From contig NZ_WUYX01000021.1 of the NCBI RefSeq assembly GCF_009834785.1, forward strand, positions 1 to 64,000: DNA of 64,000 nucleotides, in the 5' to 3' direction. The notes beneath the pieces are model-generated. The model was not told the DNA's origin and did not search any database. It saw only the letters and a program-made list of their open reading frames with translations. Positions 18,317 to 27,283 of this stretch are shown here, piece by piece. How positions within the stretch are numbered: position 1 is the stretch's first letter; every line of letters begins with the position of its first letter. Position numbers and translations under genes: made by a program. The DNA comes from Natronorubrum halalkaliphilum (GTDB taxonomy: Archaea; Halobacteriota; Halobacteria; Halobacteriales; Natrialbaceae).

Positions 18317-19765
18317 TCAGGGTCCGACTGCCGCTTCGACTGTGGCACCCAGCCGGACGGCTGTCGGCTCGGCGTGGCGGTCGGCGACGATCTGGAAGCC
18401 GACGGGTTTGCCGTCGGTTTCGCCGCAGGGAACGGACAGTGCGGGATGGCCGGTCAGGTTGAACGGACCGGTGTTGGCGACGGTCTGGACGAGATCGTCG
18501 AGGGCGGTCACCTCGCCGAACGGCGGCGCGGGGATCGGCGTGGTCGGCGTCACGAGGGCGTCGTAGTCGGCCAGCCGGTCGTCGACGGTCTCGGTAAACT
18601 CCCGGCGAACGTTCTGAGCCGCCACGTACAGGCGACCGTCAGTGGTCGCATCGGTCGCGTCGCCGGTGATCAATTGATCGCGAACGTTCTCGCCGTATCC
18701 GCCGGAATCGGTCGTGGTAGCGACCGCCGTTCGCCACGCCTCGCTGTACCCCGTTCCGGTGCCGTAGAGCTGTCCGTTGGTACGGATAAGCCTCGAGAAC
18801 TCCGGCCCCATCGTCCCGAGCACCGCCAGCGGAGCCTCCAGATACCCCGGCACCGACACGTCTTCGACGGTCGCCCCTGCGTCGGCGAGAGCCGTCGTCC
18901 CGTCCCGAACCGTCTCAACAACGCCGTCGGTCGAAAGCGCCATCGCCTCCTCGACGACGCCGATCCGAAGCTCATCGACGGGTTTGCCGACGGCGTCAGC
19001 CACCCCGGTCGCAGGCTCGACGCCGAGCGTCGATGGATCCGCGTGCGCCGGTCCGGAGATCGCTTCGAGGCTCTTGGCGGCAGTCTCGACATCCCTGGCG
19101 AGCGGCCCGACGTGGTCGAGCGACGGGGAAAGGTCGGCGAAACCAAAGCGGGGCACCGTTCGATGTGTCGGTTTGAACCCGACGACGCCGCAGAACGACG
19201 CCGGAATCCGGATCGATCCCCCGGTGTCGCTGCCGAGTGCAACGTCGACCGCACCCGCGGCGACCGCCGCACCCGAACCGCTCGAGGAGCCGCCGGGGAC
19301 GCAGCCGTCGACGACGGGGTTCTCGGTGCGGCCGTGCGCACAGGTTTCACCGGTGCTGAAGTACGCGAACTCGTCCATATTGGTCGTGCCCACGAGATCC
19401 GCACCCGCGTCCAGAAGCCGTCGGGTGACCGTCGCGCTGTAGTCCGGCGTGAACTCGACGGCCGCCGACCCGCAGGTCATCGGCACGCCCGCGACCGCGA
19501 TACAGTCCTTCACTGCGACCTCGAGTCCGGCCAGTGCTCCCGTCTCACCGGAGAGCCGACAGCGGTATCGGAACGCGTTGTGCTGATCAGTTCCCTCACT
19601 GACGTCTGCCGCACGCTCGTCGGTCTCCGGCGTCGACGACTCGAGAGTCGACAGCTGCGCGCGAACGTCGTCGATACCGTCGGCATACGCCGCGATTTCC
19701 TCCGGCTCCAGATCGATGCCGAACGCCGTCGCAGCATCCCGTACTGCGTCGGAATCGTTGTCCAT
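18317..19765 (-). CDS. amidase signature family hydrolase
   Basis: A 482-residue enzyme of the amidase signature family (amidases and GatA). The Ser-cisSer-Lys triad is visible: Lys86 (VAVKD), the GGSSSGSG loop (158-165) with the cis-Ser, and nucleophile Ser184 in SDTGGSIRIPAS. An N-terminal helical part (about 1-75) is as in GatA-like amidases. It stands alone, without gatB or gatC, so a stand-alone amidase is more likely than the tRNA amidotransferase subunit. Substrate unknown. Confidence 0.9.
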   Translation of the reverse strand: MDNDSDAVRDAATAFGIDLEPEEIAAYADGIDDVRAQLSTLESSTPETDERAADVSEGTDQHNAFRYRCRLSGETGALAGLEVAVKDCIAVAGVPMTCGSAAVEFTPDYSATVTRRLLDAGADLVGTTNMDEFAYFSTGETCAHGRTENPVVDGCVPGGSSSGSGAAVAAGAVDVALGSDTGGSIRIPASFCGVVGFKPTHRTVPRFGFADLSPSLDHVGPLARDVETAAKSLEAISGPAHADPSTLGVEPATGVADAVGKPVDELRIGVVEEAMALSTDGVVETVRDGTTALADAGATVEDVSVPGYLEAPLAVLGTMGPEFSRLIRTNGQLYGTGTGYSEAWRTAVATTTDSGGYGENVRDQLITGDATDATTDGRLYVAAQNVRREFTETVDDRLADYDALVTPTTPIPAPPFGEVTALDDLVQTVANTGPFNLTGHPALSVPCGETDGKPVGFQIVADRHAEPTAVRLGATVEAAVGP

Positions 19766-19912
19766 ACTGTGTGGTATGTTACCTCATTTCCAATAACGAT
19801 ACCGACGGATTTCACTGTCACACTTCGCTTTCGCGTTCGCGTACGCGTTCACCGGCGGGACTCGTCCTCGCGACACGGCGAACGGAAAACCGGGGAATTC
19901 GCTCGGACCGGC

Positions 19913-21079
19913 TTAGATCGGATCGTCGACCTCGAGCGTCTCCGTCAGGCGCTCGCGTTCGGACCGCATGGACTCGAGTTCGGCCGCGACCCGGCCGTCG
20001 GTCAGGCGTTCACGTTCCGCAGGCGTAAGCTGGGCGACGGCCTGGGCCGCCGTCTGCAGGCGGTCGTACTCGAACTCGGGAGCGGTCGTGAGCCGGCGGA
20101 TCGATCGCAGTCGAGCGACGAGATCCTCGTCGGCGACCCGCTCGACGAACGGTCGGATCTCGCGGGTCCGCCGCCGGAGGACGGCCGCCTCGCTCGGCGG
20201 CCACTCGATCGTCAGCGGCTCGCCGTCGATCCCGTCGAGAAACGTCTGCTGGGTCGCGACCTGCCGCTTGAGTTCGTCCGCGCTCTCGACGTAGTGCTCG
20301 AGCTTCGACCGGGAGTACGTGGCGTAGTCGAGCAGTTCCGGAATCGTGTACTCGCCGGCCGGATCCTCTCGAACGTAGGCGGCCAGATCGTCCGGCGGCT
20401 GTTCGTAGTCGACGAAGGGGTACCAGCGGCTGCGCTCGAGCAGCGCGAACACCTCCCGAGCGGAGGCCTCGAGGCGAAACTCCTCGAAGGCCGTCTCGAT
20501 CGCCTCGTTGTACGCCTCGATGGGGTCACGGAGATCCCCGACCGGCGCGTCGAGATCCGCGTTCGCGAGTTCGAGCAGGCGCTCGCGATCGTCGATTTCG
20601 TCATCCAGCGTCCGAAGCCGTTTGGCCGCGGCCGTTCGGGCGTCGTCGATCGCCTCGCGGGCGGCCTCGCGTTCGTCGAGCAACTCGGCGTACTGGCCGG
20701 CGGGCTCGAGGGCGTCGTGAGCCCGCTCGAAATCCGATTCGCTGAGCCGGCGCTTGTCGATCGCATCGAGGGCCTCCTCGAACGCCTCGCGGCCCTTGAG
20801 ATCGGCCGGCAGACCCTCGACCAGCGAGTCGAACTTCCCCTCGAGTTCGATGTAGGCCTTGAAGTTCTCCCGGCCGGTTCCCGTCGCCCGGTCGACGTAG
20901 TCCTCGAGCAGTTTCGTCGCGTCTCGGTAGGCTTCGGCGGCCTCGGCGACGGCCTCGCCGCCGTGGTCGTCGATCCGTCGTTCGGCCTCCGCGAAGCGAT
21001 TTCGGGCACCCTCGAGGGCCTCGAGCGGAGACCGTTCGTCGCCGGAGTCCGCGCCGGAGTGGTGAACGCGCTCGCTCAT
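19913..21079 (-). CDS. coiled-coil protein in a hisI operon
   Basis: A 388-residue, highly charged soluble protein with almost continuous helix (Glu/Ala/Arg/Leu-rich, heptad-like) at about 15-180 and 300-385 and a more globular middle (FALLERSRWYPFVDYEQPPDD, about 215-260). It starts 6 bp after the hisI stop, so the two are probably cotranscribed. It may correspond to the haloarchaeal family DUF7118 (from memory, unchecked). No catalytic motif is seen. The very long open frame on the opposite strand is a GC artefact. Confidence 0.75.
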   Translation of the reverse strand: MSERVHHSGADSGDERSPLEALEGARNRFAEAERRIDDHGGEAVAEAAEAYRDATKLLEDYVDRATGTGRENFKAYIELEGKFDSLVEGLPADLKGREAFEEALDAIDKRRLSESDFERAHDALEPAGQYAELLDEREAAREAIDDARTAAAKRLRTLDDEIDDRERLLELANADLDAPVGDLRDPIEAYNEAIETAFEEFRLEASAREVFALLERSRWYPFVDYEQPPDDLAAYVREDPAGEYTIPELLDYATYSRSKLEHYVESADELKRQVATQQTFLDGIDGEPLTIEWPPSEAAVLRRRTREIRPFVERVADEDLVARLRSIRRLTTAPEFEYDRLQTAAQAVAQLTPAERERLTDGRVAAELESMRSERERLTETLEVDDPI

Positions 21080-21085
21080 CGTCTG

Positions 21086-21457
21086 TTAGTCGTCGTAAAC
21101 GGCGTCGGGGTCGAACACCTGTTCGCCGACGTTCTCTCCCTCGATGGTGCGGTAGAAACACGACCGATGGCCGGTGTGACACGCGCCGCCTTCCTGGTCG
21201 ACCAGGTAGAGCAGCGTATCGGCGTCGCAGTCGACCCGGACTTCCTCGACGGTCTGGACGTGGCCGCTCGTCTTCCCCTTCTCCCACAGTTCGTCCCGGC
21301 TGCGGGAGTAGTAGTGGGCCCGTCCCGTCTCGCGGGTCCGCGTCAAGGCCTCCGGCGAGACGTAGGCGAGCATGAGCACCTCGCCCGTCTCCGAATCCTG
21401 TGCAACGGCGGGGACGAGTCCGTCCTCGCCGAAGTCGACCGCGATGCCGTCGTCCAT
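21086..21457 (-). CDS. hisI: phosphoribosyl-AMP cyclohydrolase
   Basis: A 123-residue enzyme catalysing the third step of histidine synthesis, hydrolysing PR-AMP to ProFAR. The Mg site DCDAD (77-81) and zinc ligands Cys78, Cys93 and Cys100 ([11 protein letters not shown]) are all present. Length fits stand-alone archaeal HisI without a fused HisE. The frame is open farther upstream, but ATG 21457 ([10 protein letters not shown]) matches the family. Other his genes are not in the window. Confidence 0.95.
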   Translation of the reverse strand: MDDGIAVDFGEDGLVPAVAQDSETGEVLMLAYVSPEALTRTRETGRAHYYSRSRDELWEKGKTSGHVQTVEEVRVDCDADTLLYLVDQEGGACHTGHRSCFYRTIEGENVGEQVFDPDAVYDD

Positions 21458-21865
21458 ATGCGGGAAGAAGGTTTGGAAGGGCGATAGGTCTTTTGCCACC
21501 GTCTCACGGTTCGACGGTCGGTGCGCGCACCGCCTCCTCCCCTCTTCGTTGTTCATCCAATCGATCCGGATGCGGAGCGCGTGCGTGTCATCGAACGGAC
21601 GCGGGCATCAGTATCGCCACTACGACCGACAGCGCAACGAGCCAGACACCGATGGCGAACGCCCGGCTTCGAACGAAATGGCGACCGGACCTGTCAGCAC
21701 CAAGAGACCGATTGCGAGCCGACCTATCGACGTTTCGATACTGCAGGAACCGCCTGAAGGAGCGTCGCGCCGTCCCGAGCTCTCGAGAAGTGTGAGCTAT
21801 GTGCCGCTTCTGGGCTTGCAAACGTCTGCTAGCAGGGTATTTGATACGGGGCCCGATACACGGTA
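21458..21865. other. intergenic region with a possible decayed membrane-protein gene
   Basis: About 408 bp upstream of hisI. On the minus strand, about 21590-21735, two overlapping frames each encode half of a plausible small membrane protein: RLAIGLLVLTGPVAISF in one and FAIGVWLVALSVVVAIL in the other. This could be a frameshifted remnant. No intact gene or RNA was supported. Confidence 0.3.
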
Positions 21866-21994
21866 ATGAGTTCGCGAACGACCATCGACCGGCCAGTTAG
21901 CTGCCGAGTGTGCGGGACCGAGAACGATCACTTCTACACGTACTGTCGTAACTGCCTGCAGACGTTGCCCGCACAGGCCGACACGAAACCGTGA
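21866..21994 (+). CDS. zinc-finger microprotein (42 aa)
   Basis: A 42-residue open frame from ATG 21866 to TGA 21994. It has two CxxC knuckles, Cys13/Cys16 (SCRVCG) and Cys27/Cys30 (YCRNC), spaced as a single zinc-binding ribbon. Haloarchaea encode many such CxxC microproteins, some shown to affect biofilm or motility. The frame is short, but the four cysteines at ideal spacing argue that it is real. Confidence 0.65.
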   Translation: MSSRTTIDRPVSCRVCGTENDHFYTYCRNCLQTLPAQADTKP

Positions 21995-22124
21995 GCGACG
22001 GCAACGGGGGAGAGATACTCGAAATCGCCACCCCACTACTCGGTATTGCGGTTAGAGTTCGGAACTGACGAGAAGAACGGCGTTGACGACCGGTGAGGCC
22101 GATACCGGGTTGTGGTTCGACTCA

Positions 22125-22204
22125 TACTGTCTGCCGTATGTCATTTCCGATGGGACCGCAGAACGACTCGCGGTCCCACCGGCAAATCGTTACGGCAAAC
22201 CGTA
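22125..22204. repeat. palindromic mobile-like element, TACGG family
   Basis: An 80-bp element flanked by TCA on both sides (22122-22124 and 22205-22207). The right TCA is the complement of the serA stop codon TGA. The ends are imperfect inverted repeats (TACTGTCTGCCGTA, and TACGGTTTGCCGTAA on the other strand). The internal stem is GGGACCGC / GCGGTCCC, different in sequence from other copies but in the same place. Confidence 0.75.
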
Positions 22205-23791
22205 TCAGGCCTGTCCGTTCAGCGTGATGTAGTTGATGCCGATGATCCGCTCGTCCGCCTCGAGATCCTCCTTGGCCGCGTCGGGGACCTGACTGTCGAC
22301 GTTGTAGACCGTCAGCGCCTCCCCGCCGATGGTTTCGCGGGCGTTGAACATGCCCGCGATGTTGACGCCGTGTTTGCCCATCACGGAGCCGATGAGTCCG
22401 ATGACGCCGGGTTCGTCGGTGTTTCGCGTGACGACCATCTTGCCGTGTGGAATGGCGTCAACGCGGTAGCCGTCGACGCGGACGATCCGCGGATCGTCAC
22501 CCGCAAAGAGGGTCCCGTCGACGGAGACTTCGTCCTCGTCGTTGCTCACCGTCACCGAAATCAGGCTCTGGAAGTCCTCGGCCTGGCGCGTTTTCGATTC
22601 TGTCACGTCGACGCCCCGATCCTCCGCGATCTGTGGCGCGTTGACCGCGTTGACCTGCCACTCGAGGGGCTGAAAGACACCCTTCAGCGCGCTCGCGCTG
22701 ACGAACTCGACGTCCTCGTCGGCGATGTCGCCTTCGTAGGTGATCTCGATGGTCTCGATGCGACCGTCGAGCAACTGGGCAGCGACCTTGCCGGCCGTCT
22801 CCGCGATCTCGATGTAGGGCTCGACGCGGGGGAACGCGCTCTCGTCGATCGAGGGCGCGTTAAGCGCGTTCGCGACCGGTTCGCCGACGAGTGCGGCGTT
22901 GACCTGTTCGGCCGTCGAAGTCGCGACGTTCTCCTGGGCGGCCTCCGTGGACGCGCCGAGGTGGGGCGTGACGATGATCTCGTCGTGTTCGAGCAGCGGT
23001 GAATCCGCCGAGAGCGGTTCCTCGGCGAAGACGTCCAGCGCCGCGCCGGCGAGGGTGCCGTCGTCGACCTTGGCGGCGAGCGCGTCCTCGTCGATGATGC
23101 CGCCGCGGCCGACGTTGACGATGTAGCCGTTGCCGAGCAGATCCAGTTCGTCCTCGCCGATCATGCCCTCCGTTTCGGGGGTCAGCGGCGTGTGGATGGT
23201 CAGGAAATCGGCGCGCTCGAGACAGTCCTCGAAGTCGACGAGTTCCGCGCCGAGGCGATCGGCACGCTCCTCGGAGATGTAGGGGTCGAACGCGACGATG
23301 TCCATGCCCAGCGAGTCGAGTTTCTTGGCGACTTCCTGGCCGACCCGACCGAGACCGACGACGCCCAGAGTCTTGCCGTCGAGTTCGGCACCGAGGTAGT
23401 CGCTTTTGGCCCACTCGCCGTTTTTCAGGCGGATGTGAGCCTGCGGAATCGATCGGGCGGTCGCGAACGTCATCGCGACGGTGTGTTCGGCCGCCGCGCG
23501 AACGTTCCCTTCGGGCGCATTGGCGACGATGACTCCTTCATCCGTCGCGGCCTCGATGTCGATGTTGTCGACCCCGATGCCCGCTCGGCCGACGATGGCG
23601 AGTTCGTCGGCGGCCTCAAGCACCTCGTCGGTCACCTCGGTCCCCGAACGGACGATCAGTCCGTTCGCGTCCGAGACCGCGTCGAGGAGGGCGTCGCCCT
23701 CGAGTTCGTAGCCTGTCTCGACCTCGTGGCCGGCATCTCTGAGTACGTCCAGACCCGCGTCAGCGATCGGATCCGTGACGAGTACCTTCAT
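22205..23791 (-). CDS. serA: D-3-phosphoglycerate dehydrogenase
   Basis: A 528-residue NAD-dependent enzyme for the first step of serine synthesis (3-phosphoglycerate to 3-phosphohydroxypyruvate). The N-terminal half has the 2-hydroxyacid dehydrogenase fold with the GLGRVGQ nucleotide loop (about 147-153) and catalytic Arg/Glu/His. Then come the allosteric substrate-binding domain and a C-terminal ACT domain (about 455-528), where serine may bind. The frame opens 40 codons upstream, but ATG 23791 (MKVLVTDPIADAG) is the family start. TGA is also the boundary of a palindromic element. Confidence 0.96.
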   Translation of the reverse strand: MKVLVTDPIADAGLDVLRDAGHEVETGYELEGDALLDAVSDANGLIVRSGTEVTDEVLEAADELAIVGRAGIGVDNIDIEAATDEGVIVANAPEGNVRAAAEHTVAMTFATARSIPQAHIRLKNGEWAKSDYLGAELDGKTLGVVGLGRVGQEVAKKLDSLGMDIVAFDPYISEERADRLGAELVDFEDCLERADFLTIHTPLTPETEGMIGEDELDLLGNGYIVNVGRGGIIDEDALAAKVDDGTLAGAALDVFAEEPLSADSPLLEHDEIIVTPHLGASTEAAQENVATSTAEQVNAALVGEPVANALNAPSIDESAFPRVEPYIEIAETAGKVAAQLLDGRIETIEITYEGDIADEDVEFVSASALKGVFQPLEWQVNAVNAPQIAEDRGVDVTESKTRQAEDFQSLISVTVSNDEDEVSVDGTLFAGDDPRIVRVDGYRVDAIPHGKMVVTRNTDEPGVIGLIGSVMGKHGVNIAGMFNARETIGGEALTVYNVDSQVPDAAKEDLEADERIIGINYITLNGQA

Positions 23792-23814
23792 GCGCGAGAC
23801 AACCGGTCGAATCG

Positions 23815-23822
23815 TGTAAACC
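23815..23822 (-). promoter_or_regulatory. TATA-like box of serA
   Basis: On the minus strand, GTTTACAC lies about 27 bp before the ATG at 23791, the correct spacing for a leaderless start. A TTGCCA...TGGCAA inverted repeat lies about 10 bp farther upstream. Confidence 0.45.
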
Positions 23823-23831
23823 CTTCCGTTG

Positions 23832-23847
23832 TTGCCATGGGTGGCAA
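23832..23847. promoter_or_regulatory. inverted repeat upstream of the serA promoter
   Basis: TTGCCA and TGGCAA are separated by 4 bp, directly upstream of the serA TATA-like box. Size and place fit a regulator binding site (inference). Confidence 0.4.
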
Positions 23848-23860
23848 AAACTACCTCAAC

Positions 23861-23876
23861 AGCAGTTCGAACTGCT
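23861..23876. promoter_or_regulatory. perfect 16-bp palindrome in the serA-MOSC intergenic region
   Basis: AGCAGTTCGAACTGCT is an uninterrupted 16-bp palindrome between the divergent serA and MOSC genes. It may be a dimeric regulator site (inference). Confidence 0.45.
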
Positions 23877-23988
23877 CTCTCCGCGGTATCCAAGACCGGA
23901 CGGTCGAGCAAATCACCCGCGAAACGATGAGGTCGTGTCCCGAATGCCCGGTCGGAACTGTTCGAACGGACACCTATATGTGGGTCTC

Positions 23989-24002
23989 GTGGTACGTACC
24001 AC
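23989..24002. promoter_or_regulatory. perfect 14-bp palindrome at the MOSC start
   Basis: GTGGTACGTACCAC ends 2 bp before the ATG at 24005 and begins about 9 bp after a CTATATGT TATA-like box (about 23973-23980). It overlaps the expected transcription start, the classic place for a repressor operator (inference). Confidence 0.45.
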
Positions 24003-24004
24003 TA

Positions 24005-24790
24005 ATGGCCCTACTCGACCGACTCAGGGTGTATCCGGTGAAGGGACTCGACGGCATCGAACTCGAGGCGGCCGACGTGCTCGAGGGCGGCACGCTGGCT
24101 CGCGACCGGGAGTTCGCGCTCGAAGACGCCGACGGCGACGTGATCAACGGCAAGCGAACCGAGCGGGTCCACGACCTGAGGACGGGTTTCGATCCCGATA
24201 CGGCCGTCCTCGAGGCCCGGGACGAGGCCTCCGACGGCGAAGTCGTGCAGTTCAGCCTCGAAACGGCGACGGACCGCGACCGCGCCGCGGAGTGGTTCAG
24301 CGGCGTTTTCGGCGTCGACGTAAGCCTCGAGCGAGACCGAACGTTGGGGTTCGTCGACCGACGCGAGATGGGGCCGTCGGTGATCAGTACGGCGACGCTC
24401 GAGACCGTCGCGGACTGGTTCGACGACCTGACCGTCGACGGCGTCCGGCGTCGGCTCCGGGCGAACATCGAGATCGGCGGCGTCGAGCCGTTCTGGGAGG
24501 ACCGATTCGTCGGCGACGACGCGCCAGCGTTCAAAATCGACGGCGTTCGACTCGAGGGCGTCACGCCCTGCGGTCGCTGTGTCGTCCCCAAGCGCGATCC
24601 CGACACGGGCGACGCGCTCCCCGAGTTTCGAGAGCGGTTCGTCCAGAAGCGCGAGGCGACGTTTCCCGATTGGGCCGACGAAGCGGCGTTCGATCACTAC
24701 TACACGGTCATGCTCATCGCGCGGGTGCCGGGGTCCGACCGCGGCGAGACGCTTCGCGTCGGTGACGGGGTTCGCGTCGTCGACGACTGA
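24005..24790 (+). CDS. MOSC domain protein
   Basis: A 261-residue protein with an N-terminal MOSC beta-barrel (about 1-100, starting LDRLRVYPVKGLDG) and a MOSC domain (about 110-255). The conserved cysteine motif TPCGRCVVPKRDPDTG lies near 186-201, where Cys can bind the molybdenum cofactor. Relatives include mARC-type reductases and the molybdenum-cofactor sulfurase C-terminal domain. Start ATG 24005 is chosen because the open frame upstream is antisense to serA and the TATA-like box is about 28 bp before it. Its TGA stop is also the left flank of a palindromic element. Confidence 0.9.
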   Translation: MALLDRLRVYPVKGLDGIELEAADVLEGGTLARDREFALEDADGDVINGKRTERVHDLRTGFDPDTAVLEARDEASDGEVVQFSLETATDRDRAAEWFSGVFGVDVSLERDRTLGFVDRREMGPSVISTATLETVADWFDDLTVDGVRRRLRANIEIGGVEPFWEDRFVGDDAPAFKIDGVRLEGVTPCGRCVVPKRDPDTGDALPEFRERFVQKREATFPDWADEAAFDHYYTVMLIARVPGSDRGETLRVGDGVRVVDD

Positions 24791-24869
24791 GACGGTTTCC
24801 TGTAGTCAATTACCGCCGATCATCGGGACGTGGTCGGTGATCGGCGGTACATAGTTACAGCAATCCGTA
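24791..24869. repeat. palindromic mobile-like element, TACGG family
   Basis: A 79-bp element flanked by TGA on both sides (24788-24790, the MOSC stop codon, and 24870-24872). Left end GACGGTTTCCTGTA and inverted right end TACGGATTGCTGTAAC are imperfect inverted repeats. The interior stem is ACCGCCGATCA / TGATCGGCGGT. Confidence 0.8.
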
Positions 24870-25003
24870 TGAGGCGGCCTACCGTACCGATGTCGATGTA
24901 CCGGCCTCCGCAGAACGCGGACGACCGGAACTGACCGCCACCAATCCGTCTGAGTCGCTTCGTTCGTCCGGAACGCATCCCGCCATCGATCGCGGACAGG
25001 CGG

Positions 25004-27277
25004 TCACCAGTCGCGGGCGAAATGACACTTCGAGCGGACCGCTCCATCTCGCGCCCAGTCCGGCTCGGTGTCGGCACACTCCGGTTCCGCCTCTGGACAC
25101 CGGGGATGGAACGGACACCCGCTCGGCGGGTCGATCGGACTCGGAACCGACTGTTCGAGCGCGAACCCGCCCCTCTTATCCGTCTCGAGCGACGGTATCG
25201 CCTCGAGCAAGGCGTCCGTGTACGGGTGGTTCGGGCTCTCGAGGACTCGTTCGGCGGGTCCGACCTCCATCAGTTCGCCGAGATACAACACGGCGACGCG
25301 ATCCGCGATGTGATCGACCACGTCCAGATCGTGCGAGATGAGCAGATAGGTCAGATCGAGGTCGCGCTGCAGTTCCAACAGCAGGTTGAGGATCCGGGCC
25401 TGGACCGACACGTCGAGCGCGGAGACCGGTTCGTCGAGGACGACCAGTTGCGGGTCGAGGGCGAGCGCACGAGCGATGGCGACGCGCTGGACCTGGCCGC
25501 CGGAGAGTTCGTGGGGATAACTCGTCGCGTGACGCTCCGGAAGCCCCACAATCTCGAGGAGGTGTTCGACCCGGGCCCTCCGTCGTTGCTCGTCCCAGCC
25601 CTGGGCCTGCAACGGTTCGGCGATCGTCCGTTCGACCGTCAGCCGCGGGTTGAGACTCGAGTGGGGGTTTTGGAAGACGACGCCGACGTCGGCGAGGGTA
25701 TCGGCCGAGCGCTCCGCGGTCGGCCCGACGGACTCGCCGTCGAGTCGGATTTCGCCGGCCGTCGAAGCCTCGAGTCCCGTCACCAGATTCGCGAGCGTCG
25801 ACTTGCCGCTCCCGCTCTCGCCGACGAGGCCGAGCGTCTCGCCCTCGCGAATCCGAAGCGTGACGTCGTCGAGGGCCCGGAGGTGTCGCGTCGTTCCACG
25901 GAGCCGGTCGATCACCCCGTCCTCGAGCGAGAACCGTTTCGAGACGCCCTCGAGCGAGACGAGCGGCGCGCCTTCAGCCGCAGCGGTTTCCGAGGTCGAG
26001 GCCGAGACCGGGGTGCCGTCCGGACGCAAACTCAAACTCGAACCCGAATCCGGGTCCGACGGCCGCGCCGAGTCGGCGTCGGTACCGGGATCGGTTCCGG
26101 CGTGTCCGTCCGAGGCGGTGCTGGAGCGTGCGGACGAGATTCCTGACCGGTCGGTCGCGTCGGCCGAACAGCCGGCGCCACCGCCACCGCCACCACCATC
26201 AGCAGCAGCGGCGGCAGCGGCGGCCGCCGGAACCGAGTGGGACGAAACGCGCTCGTGGGGTTCGAACACGACCGGTTCCCCGCAGGTCGCGGTACCGGCC
26301 TCGAGTTCGACGGTCGGGATCTCGCCGGTCCAGCAGCCGTCGGCCGCGGACGGACACCGAGACGCGAACGGACAGCCCGACTGCTCGCCGAGTCGCTCCG
26401 GAACGGTCCCTTCGATCGTCGGCACCCGCCGTTTTCGCTCGCTCGTCTGGGTCAGACACTCGAGCAACGCCCGCGTGTACGGATGTGCCGGCTCCTCGAG
26501 GACGCGCTCGGTGGGCCCCGTCTCCATCACGCGGCCGCCGTACATCACGACGATTCGATCGCAGACGTCGGCGACGACGCCGAGGTCGTGGGTGATCAAC
26601 AGCAGGGCCATCCCGCGGTCGTCGCTGAGTCGGCGCAGCCGCTCGAGGATCTGGGCCTGCGTCGTCGTGTCCAGCGCCGTCGTCGGTTCGTCGGCGATCA
26701 GCAGGTCGGGATCGGACGCGAGCGCGATGGCGAGTCCGGCCCGCTGGCGCATCCCGCCGGAGAGTTCGTGAGGGTACGCGTCGACGCGATCCTCGGGGCT
26801 CGCGATACCGACCTGTTCCATGAGGTCGACGGCGCGTTCGCGGTGGTCGGTCCAGTCCGACCGCCGACTGAAAAGCGGCGCGTGCAGGTACTCGAGCAGC
26901 CCCTGCGAGTCGGGTTGTTCGTGGACCATGAGCGACTCGGCGATCTGCTCGCCGACGTCGAACACTGGGTTCAGGGTCTGCGTCGGATCCTGGAACACCA
27001 TCGAGGCGGTGTCGCCCCGAAGCCGTCTGAGCTGCCGATCGCTCGCTTCGGCGACGTTGACGCCGTCGAGGTGAACGGATCCCGCGACGATCTCGCCGGG
27101 GTCTTGCAGCCCGACGATCGACCGGGCGGTGACGGACTTGCCGCAGCCGCTTTCGCCGACGATGCCGACGGTTTCGCCGTCGGCGACGCGAAAGGAAACG
27201 CCGTCGACCGCGCGAATGGCTCCCTCGCGGGTTCGAAACTGCGTGTGAAGGTTCTCGACAGTGAGGAGGTCAGTCAT
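25004..27277 (-). CDS. fused oligopeptide/dipeptide ABC transporter ATP-binding protein (DppD-DppF type)
   Basis: A 757-residue cytoplasmic protein with two complete ABC ATPase domains. The first (1-330) has Walker A GESGCGKS (41-48), [10 protein letters not shown] signature and the C-terminal oligopeptide-type tail with clustered cysteines (CPFASRCP). The second (about 440-757) has Walker A GESGSGKS near 484, LSGGQVQRV signature and the same tail (CPFHPRCP). A low-complexity linker (about 340-435) contains Ala and Gly runs and Ser/Asp/Pro-rich sequence. These drive uptake of peptides or related solutes. It follows the permease gene by 6 bp and is the last gene of the operon. Confidence 0.93.
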   Translation of the reverse strand: MTDLLTVENLHTQFRTREGAIRAVDGVSFRVADGETVGIVGESGCGKSVTARSIVGLQDPGEIVAGSVHLDGVNVAEASDRQLRRLRGDTASMVFQDPTQTLNPVFDVGEQIAESLMVHEQPDSQGLLEYLHAPLFSRRSDWTDHRERAVDLMEQVGIASPEDRVDAYPHELSGGMRQRAGLAIALASDPDLLIADEPTTALDTTTQAQILERLRRLSDDRGMALLLITHDLGVVADVCDRIVVMYGGRVMETGPTERVLEEPAHPYTRALLECLTQTSERKRRVPTIEGTVPERLGEQSGCPFASRCPSAADGCWTGEIPTVELEAGTATCGEPVVFEPHERVSSHSVPAAAAAAAAADGGGGGGGAGCSADATDRSGISSARSSTASDGHAGTDPGTDADSARPSDPDSGSSLSLRPDGTPVSASTSETAAAEGAPLVSLEGVSKRFSLEDGVIDRLRGTTRHLRALDDVTLRIREGETLGLVGESGSGKSTLANLVTGLEASTAGEIRLDGESVGPTAERSADTLADVGVVFQNPHSSLNPRLTVERTIAEPLQAQGWDEQRRRARVEHLLEIVGLPERHATSYPHELSGGQVQRVAIARALALDPQLVVLDEPVSALDVSVQARILNLLLELQRDLDLTYLLISHDLDVVDHIADRVAVLYLGELMEVGPAERVLESPNHPYTDALLEAIPSLETDKRGGFALEQSVPSPIDPPSGCPFHPRCPEAEPECADTEPDWARDGAVRSKCHFARDW

Positions 27278-27283
27278 AGTTGG

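Noticed and set aside
18281-21487. A 1068-codon open frame on the plus strand across the amidase and hisI region
   Set aside because: It is fully antisense to the amidase, coiled-coil and hisI genes, which have clear families. Its composition (Arg/Val/Gly-rich, no domains) is typical of the empty third frame in GC-rich genes.
21588-21821. 77-codon minus-strand frame upstream of hisI
   Set aside because: Only the last 24 residues look like a membrane helix. The other half of the helix pair is in another frame, so if anything it is a decayed gene; too weak to annotate.
23192-24004. N-terminal extension of the MOSC gene
   Set aside because: It is antisense to serA and crosses the divergent promoter region; ATG 24005 has a TATA box at the right distance.
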